From NCBI GenBank assembly GCA_029259945.1, contig JAJDEF010000012.1, forward strand, positions 62,001-126,000: 64,000 nt of DNA, read 5' to 3'. This document shows positions 51,527-59,205 of the stretch, piece by piece. Within the stretch, counting starts at the first letter, position 1; each line of letters starts with the position of its first letter. Under the pieces are notes generated by a model. That model worked only from the letters and a program-made list of their open reading frames with translations. It was not told the DNA's origin and made no database searches. Origin of the DNA: Planctomycetota bacterium (lineage in GTDB: Bacteria; Planctomycetota; Planctomycetia; Pirellulales; Lacipirellulaceae). Position numbers and translations under genes: made by a program.

Positions 51527-51841
51527 TTAGCCACGCACCTTGACGTCACCCTTACGATTGACAACAACCTTCACAGTGTGATCACAGCAGGCCCAGGTGT
51601 AGGTTGCAATCTGGCGACCAAACAACCCGCTACGCCAGCAGACGGTTGGCGCTTCGGTGCAACAACCTGGCACGCAGACAGTGACATTTTCTGAACAGCA
51701 GCTGCAAGGCGCCTGAACGCAAAGTGTCGTCTGAATGGGTGCAGGTGGGCAACAGCAGCGGGCATTGCCTGCAAAACTGTTGTTGGCCATGCCGGCCAAG
51801 GCGATCGCGGCAACAGCCGCAATAGTACGAATACGAAACAT
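51527..51841 (-). CDS. Small exported cysteine-rich protein
   Basis: A 104-aa protein with a clean signal peptide (MFRIRTIAAVAAIALAGMANNSFAG). The mature part has about 13 Cys in clusters (RCCCPPAP, CVQAPCSCC, CVPGCC, WACCDH). It ends in a short basic strand (VKVVVNRKGDVKVRG). It is probably periplasmic or surface-bound. It differs in repeat structure from the 181-aa Cys-rich protein at 46901 but shares the unusual composition. Confidence 0.8.
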   Translation of the reverse strand: MFRIRTIAAVAAIALAGMANNSFAGNARCCCPPAPIQTTLCVQAPCSCCSENVTVCVPGCCTEAPTVCWRSGLFGRQIATYTWACCDHTVKVVVNRKGDVKVRG

Positions 51842-52014
51842 GTCTTTATTCCCCTCTGTGAGACAAAAAATGGTTTAGCGGCAACAAACCTTCCAGCGTT
51901 GCCATTCCCCCTATTCTTAACTTTAACTCACTAGATGAACAGTGCAAATTCCACCTAAAAGTCGGGGGGTTTTTCCTCAAAAAACGTGGTCTATTCGCAT
52001 CATTTTAACCCGCG

Positions 52015-52617
52015 TCAAGTGGACACGGCTGATTCGAGAGTAGCTTGCTTGGCATAGTGCCGGTTAATCAGATCGTTCTGCAACCAAAGCAGCTTATTGA
52101 ATGCCCGCAAGGTTCGCTCCTGAACCTCAGGCTCGAGCCCCAAACCTAGAATCGTTGCTACTAACGCATCAGCTACAAATCCCATGAGGGCGTTCATCTG
52201 CACCAAAGGCACATCGATTTTCTGACTTCCCGTTCCTGGCGTGTGCATCGCACCCACAAAATCTAAATAGCCGACCATCTTCGCATCATACGGTTTAGAA
52301 ACCAATGTGGTGAGATACCGACCCAAGTGCTGTTTGCGGAACTGGATCACCTCGTCGCTCATCTGCAACGATTCGACATCTTCAACCACACTGCCCTCGT
52401 AGCCATGCTGACGCGGAACGAAATGGCGCCAAGTAGCATCGTATTGAAATAGCTTGTCGTAGACCGCGTCTACCAAGCTTGGAACCACAGGAGCTAGGTA
52501 TGCGGCCGAATCGTGGATTGCCGCGATATCAGCCTCAGAGAAGCCCATAAACCCTGCCAAGTACTCAAATCGGTAGGCTAGGTCATTTTCCAGCCGTGTT
52601 TCATCGATAGTTTGCAT
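52015..52617 (-). CDS. Single-domain protoglobin
   Basis: A 200-aa protein; ATG 52617 is preferred because AGAGGAG lies 7 nt upstream, and the track start is seven codons earlier. It is similar to protoglobin/globin-coupled-sensor domains: FMGFSEADIAAIHDSAAYLAPVVPSLVDAVYDKLF, then SDEVIQFRKQHLGRYLTTLV with a candidate proximal His, and VGYLDFVGAMHTPG. No output domain follows, so it is a stand-alone heme protein likely binding O2, NO or CO. It diverges from an Rrf2 regulator, suggesting control by that protein. Confidence 0.86.
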   Translation of the reverse strand: MQTIDETRLENDLAYRFEYLAGFMGFSEADIAAIHDSAAYLAPVVPSLVDAVYDKLFQYDATWRHFVPRQHGYEGSVVEDVESLQMSDEVIQFRKQHLGRYLTTLVSKPYDAKMVGYLDFVGAMHTPGTGSQKIDVPLVQMNALMGFVADALVATILGLGLEPEVQERTLRAFNKLLWLQNDLINRHYAKQATLESAVST

Positions 52618-52761
52618 CAAAATCTCCTCTACTTCCATTATCTGAGAATCACACTACCCCTCGCCGGATAGCTGCAGCGCTGCTAAAATACAGCTCAAGC
52701 ATCATTCTGAGCAAGATACCGATTAAATAGTGGATGTCAATGTCCAATTTAGGGCGGGTCA
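52618..52761. promoter_or_regulatory. Divergent control region of protoglobin and Rrf2 genes
   Basis: A 144-bp region. Candidate operators are GCTCA/TGAGC (about 52693-52712) and the imperfect palindrome TGGATGTCAATGTCCA (about 52731-52746), which ends about 15 bp before the Rrf2 ATG. Rrf2 proteins usually bind such sites next to their own genes. This is inference from position. Confidence 0.4.
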
Positions 52762-53205
52762 ATGATTACTAAGACCGTTGAGTATGCCTTGCGAGCAGTG
52801 GTGCATTTGGCTGCCCAAGCACCCTCGAGTTGCACCACAGGGCAACTTGCAGAAGTGACCCAGGTGCCTTCGGCCTATCTTTCGAAAGTACTGCAAGGGC
52901 TGTCGAAAGCGGGGATCGTGCGTTCGCAACGCGGCATTGGCGGAGGAATTACGCTCGTCGCAAAGCCCAACGAAGTAACGATTTTCGATGTCGTTAGTGC
53001 TGTCGATCCACTACAACGGATTAAGACTTGCCCACTTCAATTAGAATCGCATGGCACGACACTCTGCCCGCTCCACCGCCGCATCGACAACGCCATGGCC
53101 GAGGTAGAAGTGGCCTTTCGCGGCACAACGCTAGCCGATCTCCTGGGAGAGAAGGGTTCTCTCACGCCGTTGTGTGAAGTGAAAAAAGTGCATCAACTCT
53201 GCTGA
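52762..53205 (+). CDS. Rrf2-family transcriptional regulator
   Basis: A 147-aa winged-helix regulator. The HTH is seen in TKTVEYALRAVVHLAAQA, TTGQLAEVTQVPSAYLSKVLQ and LSKAGIVRSQRGIGGG. Cysteines C90, C102 and C138 (KTCPL, TLCPL, PLCEV) could hold an Fe-S cluster, but the C90-C102 spacing is longer than in IscR or NsrR. The product may sense NO, O2 or cluster status and likely regulates the adjacent protoglobin and itself. Confidence 0.92.
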   Translation: MITKTVEYALRAVVHLAAQAPSSCTTGQLAEVTQVPSAYLSKVLQGLSKAGIVRSQRGIGGGITLVAKPNEVTIFDVVSAVDPLQRIKTCPLQLESHGTTLCPLHRRIDNAMAEVEVAFRGTTLADLLGEKGSLTPLCEVKKVHQLC

Positions 53206-53227
53206 ATGCCGAAGTGATTCAAAGGAT

Positions 53228-53956
53228 TCATCGTCTGCTGCGCCAAACACCCGCAGCAACGAGCTGTTTAGTCACTGCTTCGGCCCAACCTCGATTGGCA
53301 GCAGGACTGGCAGGGCTGGGATGCAGGATGCGTGTAATCTTGGTCGAGTCATTGGCGACTCGCTGCAAGCATTTTTCGGCATAGACCCCCACTCCAACCG
53401 CCCACGTGGGCTGGGTTGCCGCGAGCAGCGCGCGTAGATGAGTATCGCAAATTGAGTCGAGCGATTGGCGTTCGTCGGCAGACAGTTTGTCAGGGGTGTG
53501 ATTTTTGCCGCTGGCTTCCATAAACACCAATGGGCAGTAGTTGGCAACGAAGTGCCGCTGGAAAAACTTAGCCGGCGACTTAAACCGCTTGCGAAACAGG
53601 CCCCAAAGCCGTTCCCCCGAGACTTCGCTGCGCGTGCAAGCCAAACCTTCAATAATTCGCTTGGGGTGTTGCTGCGAGGGGGAACCTATGGTCGCGTCGA
53701 TTGCAAGCCAATCGCGAACTGCTTCGACCTGCCCAAAAGGGACTCCCGTCTGCGCCATTCCCCAAGGGCCTGGATTCATTCCTAAAAACAGTACCCGCGT
53801 GCCAGCGGGATTCATTTTTTGCAGATATTGTTCGTGTGCTGTCCAAGCGTAGGTCAGCGGATTGTAGACGTGCGTCACCGGCGGACTGAACTGAAGCTTA
53901 TCGACGGCCTTCGAGAGTTTACGAGCAGCGGTGATAGCAGACTGGATCGCGGGCAT
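53228..53956 (-). CDS. SMUG1-type uracil-DNA glycosylase
   Basis: A 242-aa enzyme of UDG family 3 that removes uracil and oxidised pyrimidines from DNA. The catalytic motif GMNPGPWGMAQTGVPFG and the intercalation-loop region HPSPASPAANRGW match SMUG1. ATG 53956 is chosen since the 61-residue track extension overlaps scpA. It ends 22 bp from the Rrf2 stop (convergent) and follows scpA by 85 bp. Confidence 0.93.
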   Translation of the reverse strand: MPAIQSAITAARKLSKAVDKLQFSPPVTHVYNPLTYAWTAHEQYLQKMNPAGTRVLFLGMNPGPWGMAQTGVPFGQVEAVRDWLAIDATIGSPSQQHPKRIIEGLACTRSEVSGERLWGLFRKRFKSPAKFFQRHFVANYCPLVFMEASGKNHTPDKLSADERQSLDSICDTHLRALLAATQPTWAVGVGVYAEKCLQRVANDSTKITRILHPSPASPAANRGWAEAVTKQLVAAGVWRSRR

Positions 53957-54041
53957 AGTTCTTTTCAAAAAATCGGGCGATGTGGTGGTTCTAATCGCAC
54001 CTAGCTTGTGCTGCATCAAAGCATGTGAAAACGCGCGATCA

Positions 54042-54824
54042 TTATGCGGCTTCTTCGCTGCCTGGAGAATCGTCTTCCTGATGCAGTGCTGGAGATTGTT
54101 GTTCAGAAGCTGTTTCGGCGACGATCCATATTTCGCCAAAGAGTTCTTCTTGGCAGACCTTCACTTGGCCATGCCGAATGAGCTCTAAGATGGCTAGAAA
54201 GATACCTACCATTTGCGAACGGATCATGTCGGTCTGGAAAAGACTGGTGAACGCAAGACGTGGCTGGTGGGCAAGACGATCACGAATCCGGTCCATGTAG
54301 ACTTCAATTGACGTCTCGTCGTAAAGAATCGCTGAGGGATGGGCCGCTGCGTTGTCGCGAACAACCCGTGCGAAGGCGCTGACCAAGTCCCAGAGTTCGA
54401 CTTCTTGAATCGGTTGCTCAGTGGGGTCGACGCCACCTTTGGGCAGATCGTTGACGCGACGCGAAAAACGTTGTTGCCATTGCCGCCCGCGTTCTTCCAG
54501 CATACTGGCGGCATCTTTATATTTTTTATATTCCAAGAGCCGCTCGACAATGTCGTGGCGAGGATCCTCGACCTGCTGTTCTTCTTCCTCCTCGTGTCGA
54601 GGCAGCATGAGCCGCGATTTGGCTTCCATGAGCCGGGTGGCTAGTTCCAGAAAGTCACCGACTGCGTTGACATCGATCTGCTCCAGGACGCTGATCAATT
54701 CAAGATATTGGTCGGTAACCAGCGCGATGGGGATGTCGAGGATGTCTAACTCATGCTTGCGCACGAGATACCACAATAAATCGAGTGGCCCCGAAAACAT
54801 GTCAAGTTGAACACGGAATCGCAT
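54042..54824 (-). CDS. scpA: Segregation and condensation protein A
   Basis: A 260-aa kleisin of the SMC-ScpAB complex in chromosome organisation. The N-terminus FSGPLDLLWYLVRKHELDILDIPI is diagnostic. A charged middle (LPRHEEEEEQQVEDPRHD) follows. The C-terminal winged helix (MVGIFLAILELIRHGQVKVCQEELFGEIWI) is present. No scpB or smc is adjacent. It diverges from the HIT gene. Confidence 0.94.
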   Translation of the reverse strand: MRFRVQLDMFSGPLDLLWYLVRKHELDILDIPIALVTDQYLELISVLEQIDVNAVGDFLELATRLMEAKSRLMLPRHEEEEEQQVEDPRHDIVERLLEYKKYKDAASMLEERGRQWQQRFSRRVNDLPKGGVDPTEQPIQEVELWDLVSAFARVVRDNAAAHPSAILYDETSIEVYMDRIRDRLAHQPRLAFTSLFQTDMIRSQMVGIFLAILELIRHGQVKVCQEELFGEIWIVAETASEQQSPALHQEDDSPGSEEAA

Positions 54825-54984
54825 AGCGGTGATCGTGGAAGTGAAGTGTTGGGGGCGAAATTATGTCGATTAGAGCTGCCTAGCACCAGAGCAGGTGCTA
54901 ATGAGTGATAGCGGTCTTGTTGGCTCCGAGATCGAGGCCTAGACTCCCAGAATGGGGTGGCCAAGCAATGAAGTGAACAAGAGC

Positions 54985-55539
54985 ATGGACAACGAGCGAA
55001 TTTGGGCGCCGTGGCGTATTGGCTACATTGCAGGAGACGAACTTCCCACCACACCATCGGTACCGACCTGCTGGCACGAGGGGGCAGACCGGCAATGCTT
55101 TCTATGCCGTGCGGCGGCAACCTACGAGGTGCCTGAAGAAGCTCAGCGAGAGAGTTTGGTTGTTGCTGTCGGTGAACATACACTCGCGTTGCTCAATCGA
55201 TATCCCTACACGAATGGACACTTACTTGTGACGCCCAAACGGCATGTGGCCAGTTTAAGTGAGTTAACCGACGCCGAGCACTTGGAATCGATGCAAACCC
55301 TGACTCGGTTTACCAAATTATTGGGCAAGCTGATTTCTGCTGAAGGGTTTAACGTGGGGTTGAATCTGGGACGGGTTGCGGGCGCCGGTGTGCCTGGACA
55401 CCTGCATTGGCACTTAGTTCCTCGGTGGGCAGGAGACAATAACTTTATGCCCACCTTAGCAGGGACGCGAATAATCTCTCAGTCGCTTGAGGCCGTTTGG
55501 GAAGCGTTGGCTGAAGCTGGAGCTACTGAAAGCAATTAA
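54985..55539 (+). CDS. HIT-family nucleotide hydrolase/transferase
   Basis: A 184-aa protein from ATG 54985 (MDNERIWAPWRIGYI). It has ALLNRYPYTNGHLLVTPKRHV and the histidine triad GHLHWHLVPRW. CFLC near residue 35 is part of a zinc site seen in AP4A-phosphorylase-like HIT proteins. It probably hydrolyses or phosphorolyses dinucleoside polyphosphates. It is followed at 18 bp by the dGTPase gene, so the two may be cotranscribed nucleotide-hygiene genes. Confidence 0.9.
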   Translation: MDNERIWAPWRIGYIAGDELPTTPSVPTCWHEGADRQCFLCRAAATYEVPEEAQRESLVVAVGEHTLALLNRYPYTNGHLLVTPKRHVASLSELTDAEHLESMQTLTRFTKLLGKLISAEGFNVGLNLGRVAGAGVPGHLHWHLVPRWAGDNNFMPTLAGTRIISQSLEAVWEALAEAGATESN

Positions 55540-55557
55540 TTTTGTTGGGCCTTTCTT

Positions 55558-56682
55558 ATGAATGTCACAGTCTCAAACCTAACCGATCACGAAGCCCATT
55601 GGTTGGCACCCTATGCAATGCATAGCGCCGAAACGGCAGGGCGCGAGCATGACGAGCCGCTGCATCCCTATCGCGGACCGTATCAGCGTGATCGCGATCG
55701 CATCGTACACAGCAGTGCGTATCGCCGATTAGCCCATAAGACACAAGTGTTTACCGGGGTGAAGGGTGATTACCATCGCACACGATTAACGCATACGTTA
55801 GAAGTTGCTTCGATTGCACGGACGATTGGTCGTGTGCTTCGGTTGAACGAAGATCTGATCGAAGCGCTAGCCCTGATGCACGACATTGGCCACCCGCCGT
55901 TCGGACATGCAGGCGAATCGATACTCGACGAATTTACCCACGACTGGGGTGGATTTAATCACAATCAGCATGCAATACGAATCGTGACGGAGTTGGAATA
56001 TCGCTATCCAGAATTCCCCGGCTTAAATCTGTCGAAAGAAATCTTAGCAGGACAGCAAATTCGCTATAAACGCAGAAACGATCGCGTGCAGTGCCCACCC
56101 TTGCTAGAAGTTCAAGTCGTCGATGCTGCCGACAGCATTGCGTATGACGCGCACGATGCCGACGATGCATTGGAGTTAGGGCTTTTGGAGCTGGACAACT
56201 TGCTGGCTGTGCCTTTATGGGAGAAAGCAGTCCGACAGGTGGAGAGTCGATACACGGCGCTCGATACAAAACCGTTTCGTCGTGCGGTGATCCATCAGCT
56301 TATCGAAATGCTAGTGAGCGACTTGGTGGAATCGTCCTGTCATCGCCTCGAAAAGTCTGGCGTCGACAGTCCGAGGGCAGTGACCCAGTCTGCGACGCGA
56401 ATTATTGCGCCCTCTGAAGCGGTATTCAATCAGAAAACGGAGCTGGAAAAGTTCTTATTTGCGCAAGTTTACCGGCATCCCACGGTTTTGGCTGAGCGAA
56501 CGATTGCCGGTGAGGCGTTGCGAGAGATGTTTCAGCATTTCACACAATGCCCAGAAAAATTGCCCGAGAGCGCTCGGAAACGACTAGAAATCGATGGCGT
56601 GGCTCGAGTCGTCTGCGACTTCTTGGCAGGCATGACTGACCGTTTTGCCTTGGAAGAACACCGTCGGCAAAAAGAGCCTTAA
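55558..56682 (+). CDS. dGTP triphosphohydrolase-like HD protein
   Basis: A 374-aa HD-superfamily enzyme, expected to hydrolyse dGTP or other dNTPs to nucleoside and triphosphate. Motifs: FTGVKGDYHRTRLTHTLEVA with H79, LMHDIGHPPFGHAGE with H108-D109, and VVDAADSIAYDAHDADDA with the last Asp. NHNQHAIRIVTELE is typical of the shorter dGTPase class. It is complete and translated right after the HIT gene. Confidence 0.94.
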   Translation: MNVTVSNLTDHEAHWLAPYAMHSAETAGREHDEPLHPYRGPYQRDRDRIVHSSAYRRLAHKTQVFTGVKGDYHRTRLTHTLEVASIARTIGRVLRLNEDLIEALALMHDIGHPPFGHAGESILDEFTHDWGGFNHNQHAIRIVTELEYRYPEFPGLNLSKEILAGQQIRYKRRNDRVQCPPLLEVQVVDAADSIAYDAHDADDALELGLLELDNLLAVPLWEKAVRQVESRYTALDTKPFRRAVIHQLIEMLVSDLVESSCHRLEKSGVDSPRAVTQSATRIIAPSEAVFNQKTELEKFLFAQVYRHPTVLAERTIAGEALREMFQHFTQCPEKLPESARKRLEIDGVARVVCDFLAGMTDRFALEEHRRQKEP

Positions 56683-56848
56683 TGTCTGCCCTGACTGGCG
56701 ATGCCCAAACCGTGCGGCCTACAAGTTCTAGGGCTGACTTGGCATGAAAGCCTTGCTAGAATGAATGTTCCGGGAATGATTATCTAATAGCTGACATTGC
56801 CATTCACGGCATGACTGTCTCTTTTCTCTTATAGATGGTGCTAAAACC

Positions 56849-57871
56849 ATGGCTCTAGCCATCCTGCGCTGTGTGTTTGTACTCGTTGCCGCCGGTATCG
56901 GTGTGCAAATGATCCAGTCTGATACCTTTCCTCGCGAGCCTGCCTACTTGCCCTGGCTTGCCGTGGGCGGCATGCTGTTGTTGTCGGGTATTGTGATCGG
57001 CGTCGACGCCTTTTTTGGCAAAAAACGACTGGATACAATCACGGCCGTCTATTTTGGTCTTCTGATTGGACTACTGCTGACCTACGTACTGACATTGGCG
57101 TTGAGTCCCGTTTTACAGAAATCGGGAACCTCGCTGGTGAGTGGGGCTCCGCTCATTCTAGGCATGATTCTCTGCTATATCTGCATCAGTATTTTAATGC
57201 AGACGAAAGATGATTTCCGGTTCATCATTCCTTACGTCGAGTTTGCGAAAGAGATTAAGGGGTTGAAGCCTTATGTACTCGACACCAGTGTGGTGATTGA
57301 TGGCCGCATTGCGGATGTCGTCGAGACACGAGTAATCGACAATCAATTGATCATGCCACAATTTGTGGTAGCCGAATTGCAAGCAATTGCCGATTCGAGC
57401 GATCGACTGCGCCGCGGCCGTGGCCGACGCGGGCTAGATATCCTTAATCGCCTACGATCAGACCCCAAGGTCGATTTTCATATTTTCGAGCGAGAGCTGC
57501 CGCAATTTGCCGGGCAGCCGGTTGACCAAAAACTCGTGCTGCTGGCCAAGCATCTCGAAGGCAAGGTGGTAACCAACGACTACAACCTCAACAAAGTTGC
57601 CAAACTACACGAGGTGGAGGTCATCAATCTCAATGACTTGTCAAACTCGCTAAAACCGGTTTTCCTACCTGGCGAAACGCTTGAAGTGCGAATTATTAAA
57701 ACCGGCGAAGAACCAGGGCAAGGCGTTGGCTACCTGGAAGATGGCACGATGGTGGTCATCGAAGGGGGACGAGACTTTGTCAACCAAAACATCGTCGCCG
57801 ATGTCACCAGTGTACTACAAACGAGCGCCGGTCGAATGGTGTTTGGTAAGTACGAAGGCCCGACGGGGTAG
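56849..57871 (+). CDS. PIN-TRAM membrane protein (YacL-like)
   Basis: A 340-aa protein with four N-terminal membrane helices (LRCVFVLVAAGIGVQMI, LAVGGMLLLSGIVIGVDAFF, VYFGLLIGLLLTYVLTLA, APLILGMILCYICISILM). A PIN nuclease domain at about 140-250 follows (YVLDTSVVIDGRIADVVE, VTNDYNLNKVAKLH), then a TRAM domain at about 268-332 (LPGETLEVRIIKTGEEPGQGVGYLEDG). Acidic PIN residues are present. Likely a membrane-bound RNA-processing nuclease. Confidence 0.93.
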   Translation: MALAILRCVFVLVAAGIGVQMIQSDTFPREPAYLPWLAVGGMLLLSGIVIGVDAFFGKKRLDTITAVYFGLLIGLLLTYVLTLALSPVLQKSGTSLVSGAPLILGMILCYICISILMQTKDDFRFIIPYVEFAKEIKGLKPYVLDTSVVIDGRIADVVETRVIDNQLIMPQFVVAELQAIADSSDRLRRGRGRRGLDILNRLRSDPKVDFHIFERELPQFAGQPVDQKLVLLAKHLEGKVVTNDYNLNKVAKLHEVEVINLNDLSNSLKPVFLPGETLEVRIIKTGEEPGQGVGYLEDGTMVVIEGGRDFVNQNIVADVTSVLQTSAGRMVFGKYEGPTG

Positions 57872-58040
57872 GGTGCCGCCGTACAGCGAAACGGAACCCG
57901 TTGCAGTAATTTCAACGAAGTCGCATTCCCAAAACACTTGGGGTCGGTTCAAGTATTTATCCAGATAGCTTGTGTATAAACAGGGCTTACACTTTTTTTG
58001 TGTTGAACACCAAGTTGGCCACGAAGGCAAGAAAAAATAC

Positions 58041-58376
58041 ATGGGTATCCTCAGCAGATTGTTCAAAACCAAAGAAGACCCCTTGCAGAATCAGGCTGCC
58101 GCTCTAGTCCCGGCGGCCGGGATCAACGCAACGAGCATGTTCGTGCCACACCTCGACAAGTTCCCGTTCTTGCGAGAAGTCGATGTTGAGCATTGGGATT
58201 TCATCCTGACGGTTGCCGGTGTCTTCATGGCAGCATCGCGCCTGAACAGTCTTCGGCTGGGCGATATCCGACAGGAGAGCTTGATGGAGACAGTTGCGGA
58301 GTCACTGGTGGAATGGAATCCGGATGGCATACGCGGATTCGAGGACTGCATGGACCTGTTCGTGCTACCCGCTTAG
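58041..58376 (+). CDS. Hypothetical protein, possibly C-terminally frameshifted
   Basis: A 111-aa frame from ATG 58041 (MGILSRLFKTKEDPLQNQ) with GAAGG upstream; the track's earlier start is less likely. It has VPHLDKFPFLREVDVEHWDFILTVAGVFMAASRLNSLRL then AESLVEWNPDGIRGFEDCMDLF and an abrupt end (VLPA). The adjacent plus-strand frame (track ORF 58193-58456) continues to RAPEIHGKW, which looks like a natural continuation. A one- or two-base indel near 58350 may have split a longer gene. The family is not recognised by name. Confidence 0.55.
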   Translation: MGILSRLFKTKEDPLQNQAAALVPAAGINATSMFVPHLDKFPFLREVDVEHWDFILTVAGVFMAASRLNSLRLGDIRQESLMETVAESLVEWNPDGIRGFEDCMDLFVLPA

Positions 58377-58505
58377 GGCCAGATCAACGGTTTATCCGCT
58401 TAGTTTGTGTCGAATTACAAGTTCCGCGGGCACCCGAAATCCACGGCAAATGGTGATTCTTGATCGGAATTTCCGCCACAACGCCTTTTGTGTAGAATGG
58501 AGTGC

Positions 58506-58748
58506 ATGAGTACCGACATTCCATCACCGACCGATATTCCGGCACAAATAGGCACGGAACTCCATGAATTGGCGCCCGATGCCCAGCGGCGTGTTCTCGA
58601 ATTCGTGCGCTCGCTCAAACCCCTTGGTTCGGGCATGTCAATCGACGCGCTCAAGAAACATATTGGTAGCATTAGTTCTGACGAAGGACGGGCTATGCGC
58701 GACGCCATCGAAGCTGGATGCGAACAGGTAAACATGGATGAATGGTAA
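58506..58748 (+). CDS. Putative VapB-type antitoxin
   Basis: An 80-aa protein from ATG 58506 (MSTDIPSPTDIP). It has the helical segment ELHELAPDAQRRVLEFVRSLKPLG typical of the DUF2281/antitoxin group and the C-terminal SIDALKKHIGSISSDEGRAMRDAIEAGCE, a toxin-neutralising tail. Its end overlaps the PIN toxin start by 11 bases, giving translational coupling. The identification rests partly on the partner. Confidence 0.75.
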   Translation: MSTDIPSPTDIPAQIGTELHELAPDAQRRVLEFVRSLKPLGSGMSIDALKKHIGSISSDEGRAMRDAIEAGCEQVNMDEW

Positions 58749-59124
58749 GTTTCTCCTCGACACAAACGTTGTCATTGCTTTCCTCACCGATGACAAATCT
58801 GTCCATCGCCCAAACCCGACGGACCAACTCTACGTCTCTTCCACGGTCATTGGAGAGATGTTTTACGGCGTATTCAACTCCAATCAGGTCGAAGAGAATA
58901 CCAACCGGCTTGTTGAATTCGTTCGCGATACGGTTTCGGTCCCGTGTGACAATGGCACCGCCCGCGTTTACGGAGAAGTAAAGTCAGCACTCCGAAAAAG
59001 GGGACGACCAATTCCCGACAATGACATTTGGATTGCCGCCGTAGCGATACAACATTCATTGTCGCTAGTGTCACGTGACGAACACTTCACCAATATCGAC
59101 CAACTGAACCTTGTTCGCTGGTAG
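58738..59124 (+). CDS. PIN-domain toxin (VapC type)
   Basis: A 128-aa PIN ribonuclease of toxin-antitoxin systems. The acidic residues are D8 (FLLDTNVVIA), E40 (VIGEMFYGV) and D94/D96 (PIPDNDIWIAA), then LVSRDEHFTNI. The N-terminus overlaps the antitoxin. It probably cleaves tRNA or rRNA when freed. It converges with argS. Confidence 0.92.
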   Translation: MNGKFLLDTNVVIAFLTDDKSVHRPNPTDQLYVSSTVIGEMFYGVFNSNQVEENTNRLVEFVRDTVSVPCDNGTARVYGEVKSALRKRGRPIPDNDIWIAAVAIQHSLSLVSRDEHFTNIDQLNLVRW

Positions 59125-59205
59125 GTCCAGCAGTGGCGCCCTGCCGACTCACCCATGCTGAACCCGTTCGCCTTTCTCAGACCTCAGAACAGCCAGCCTC
59201 TGGGC

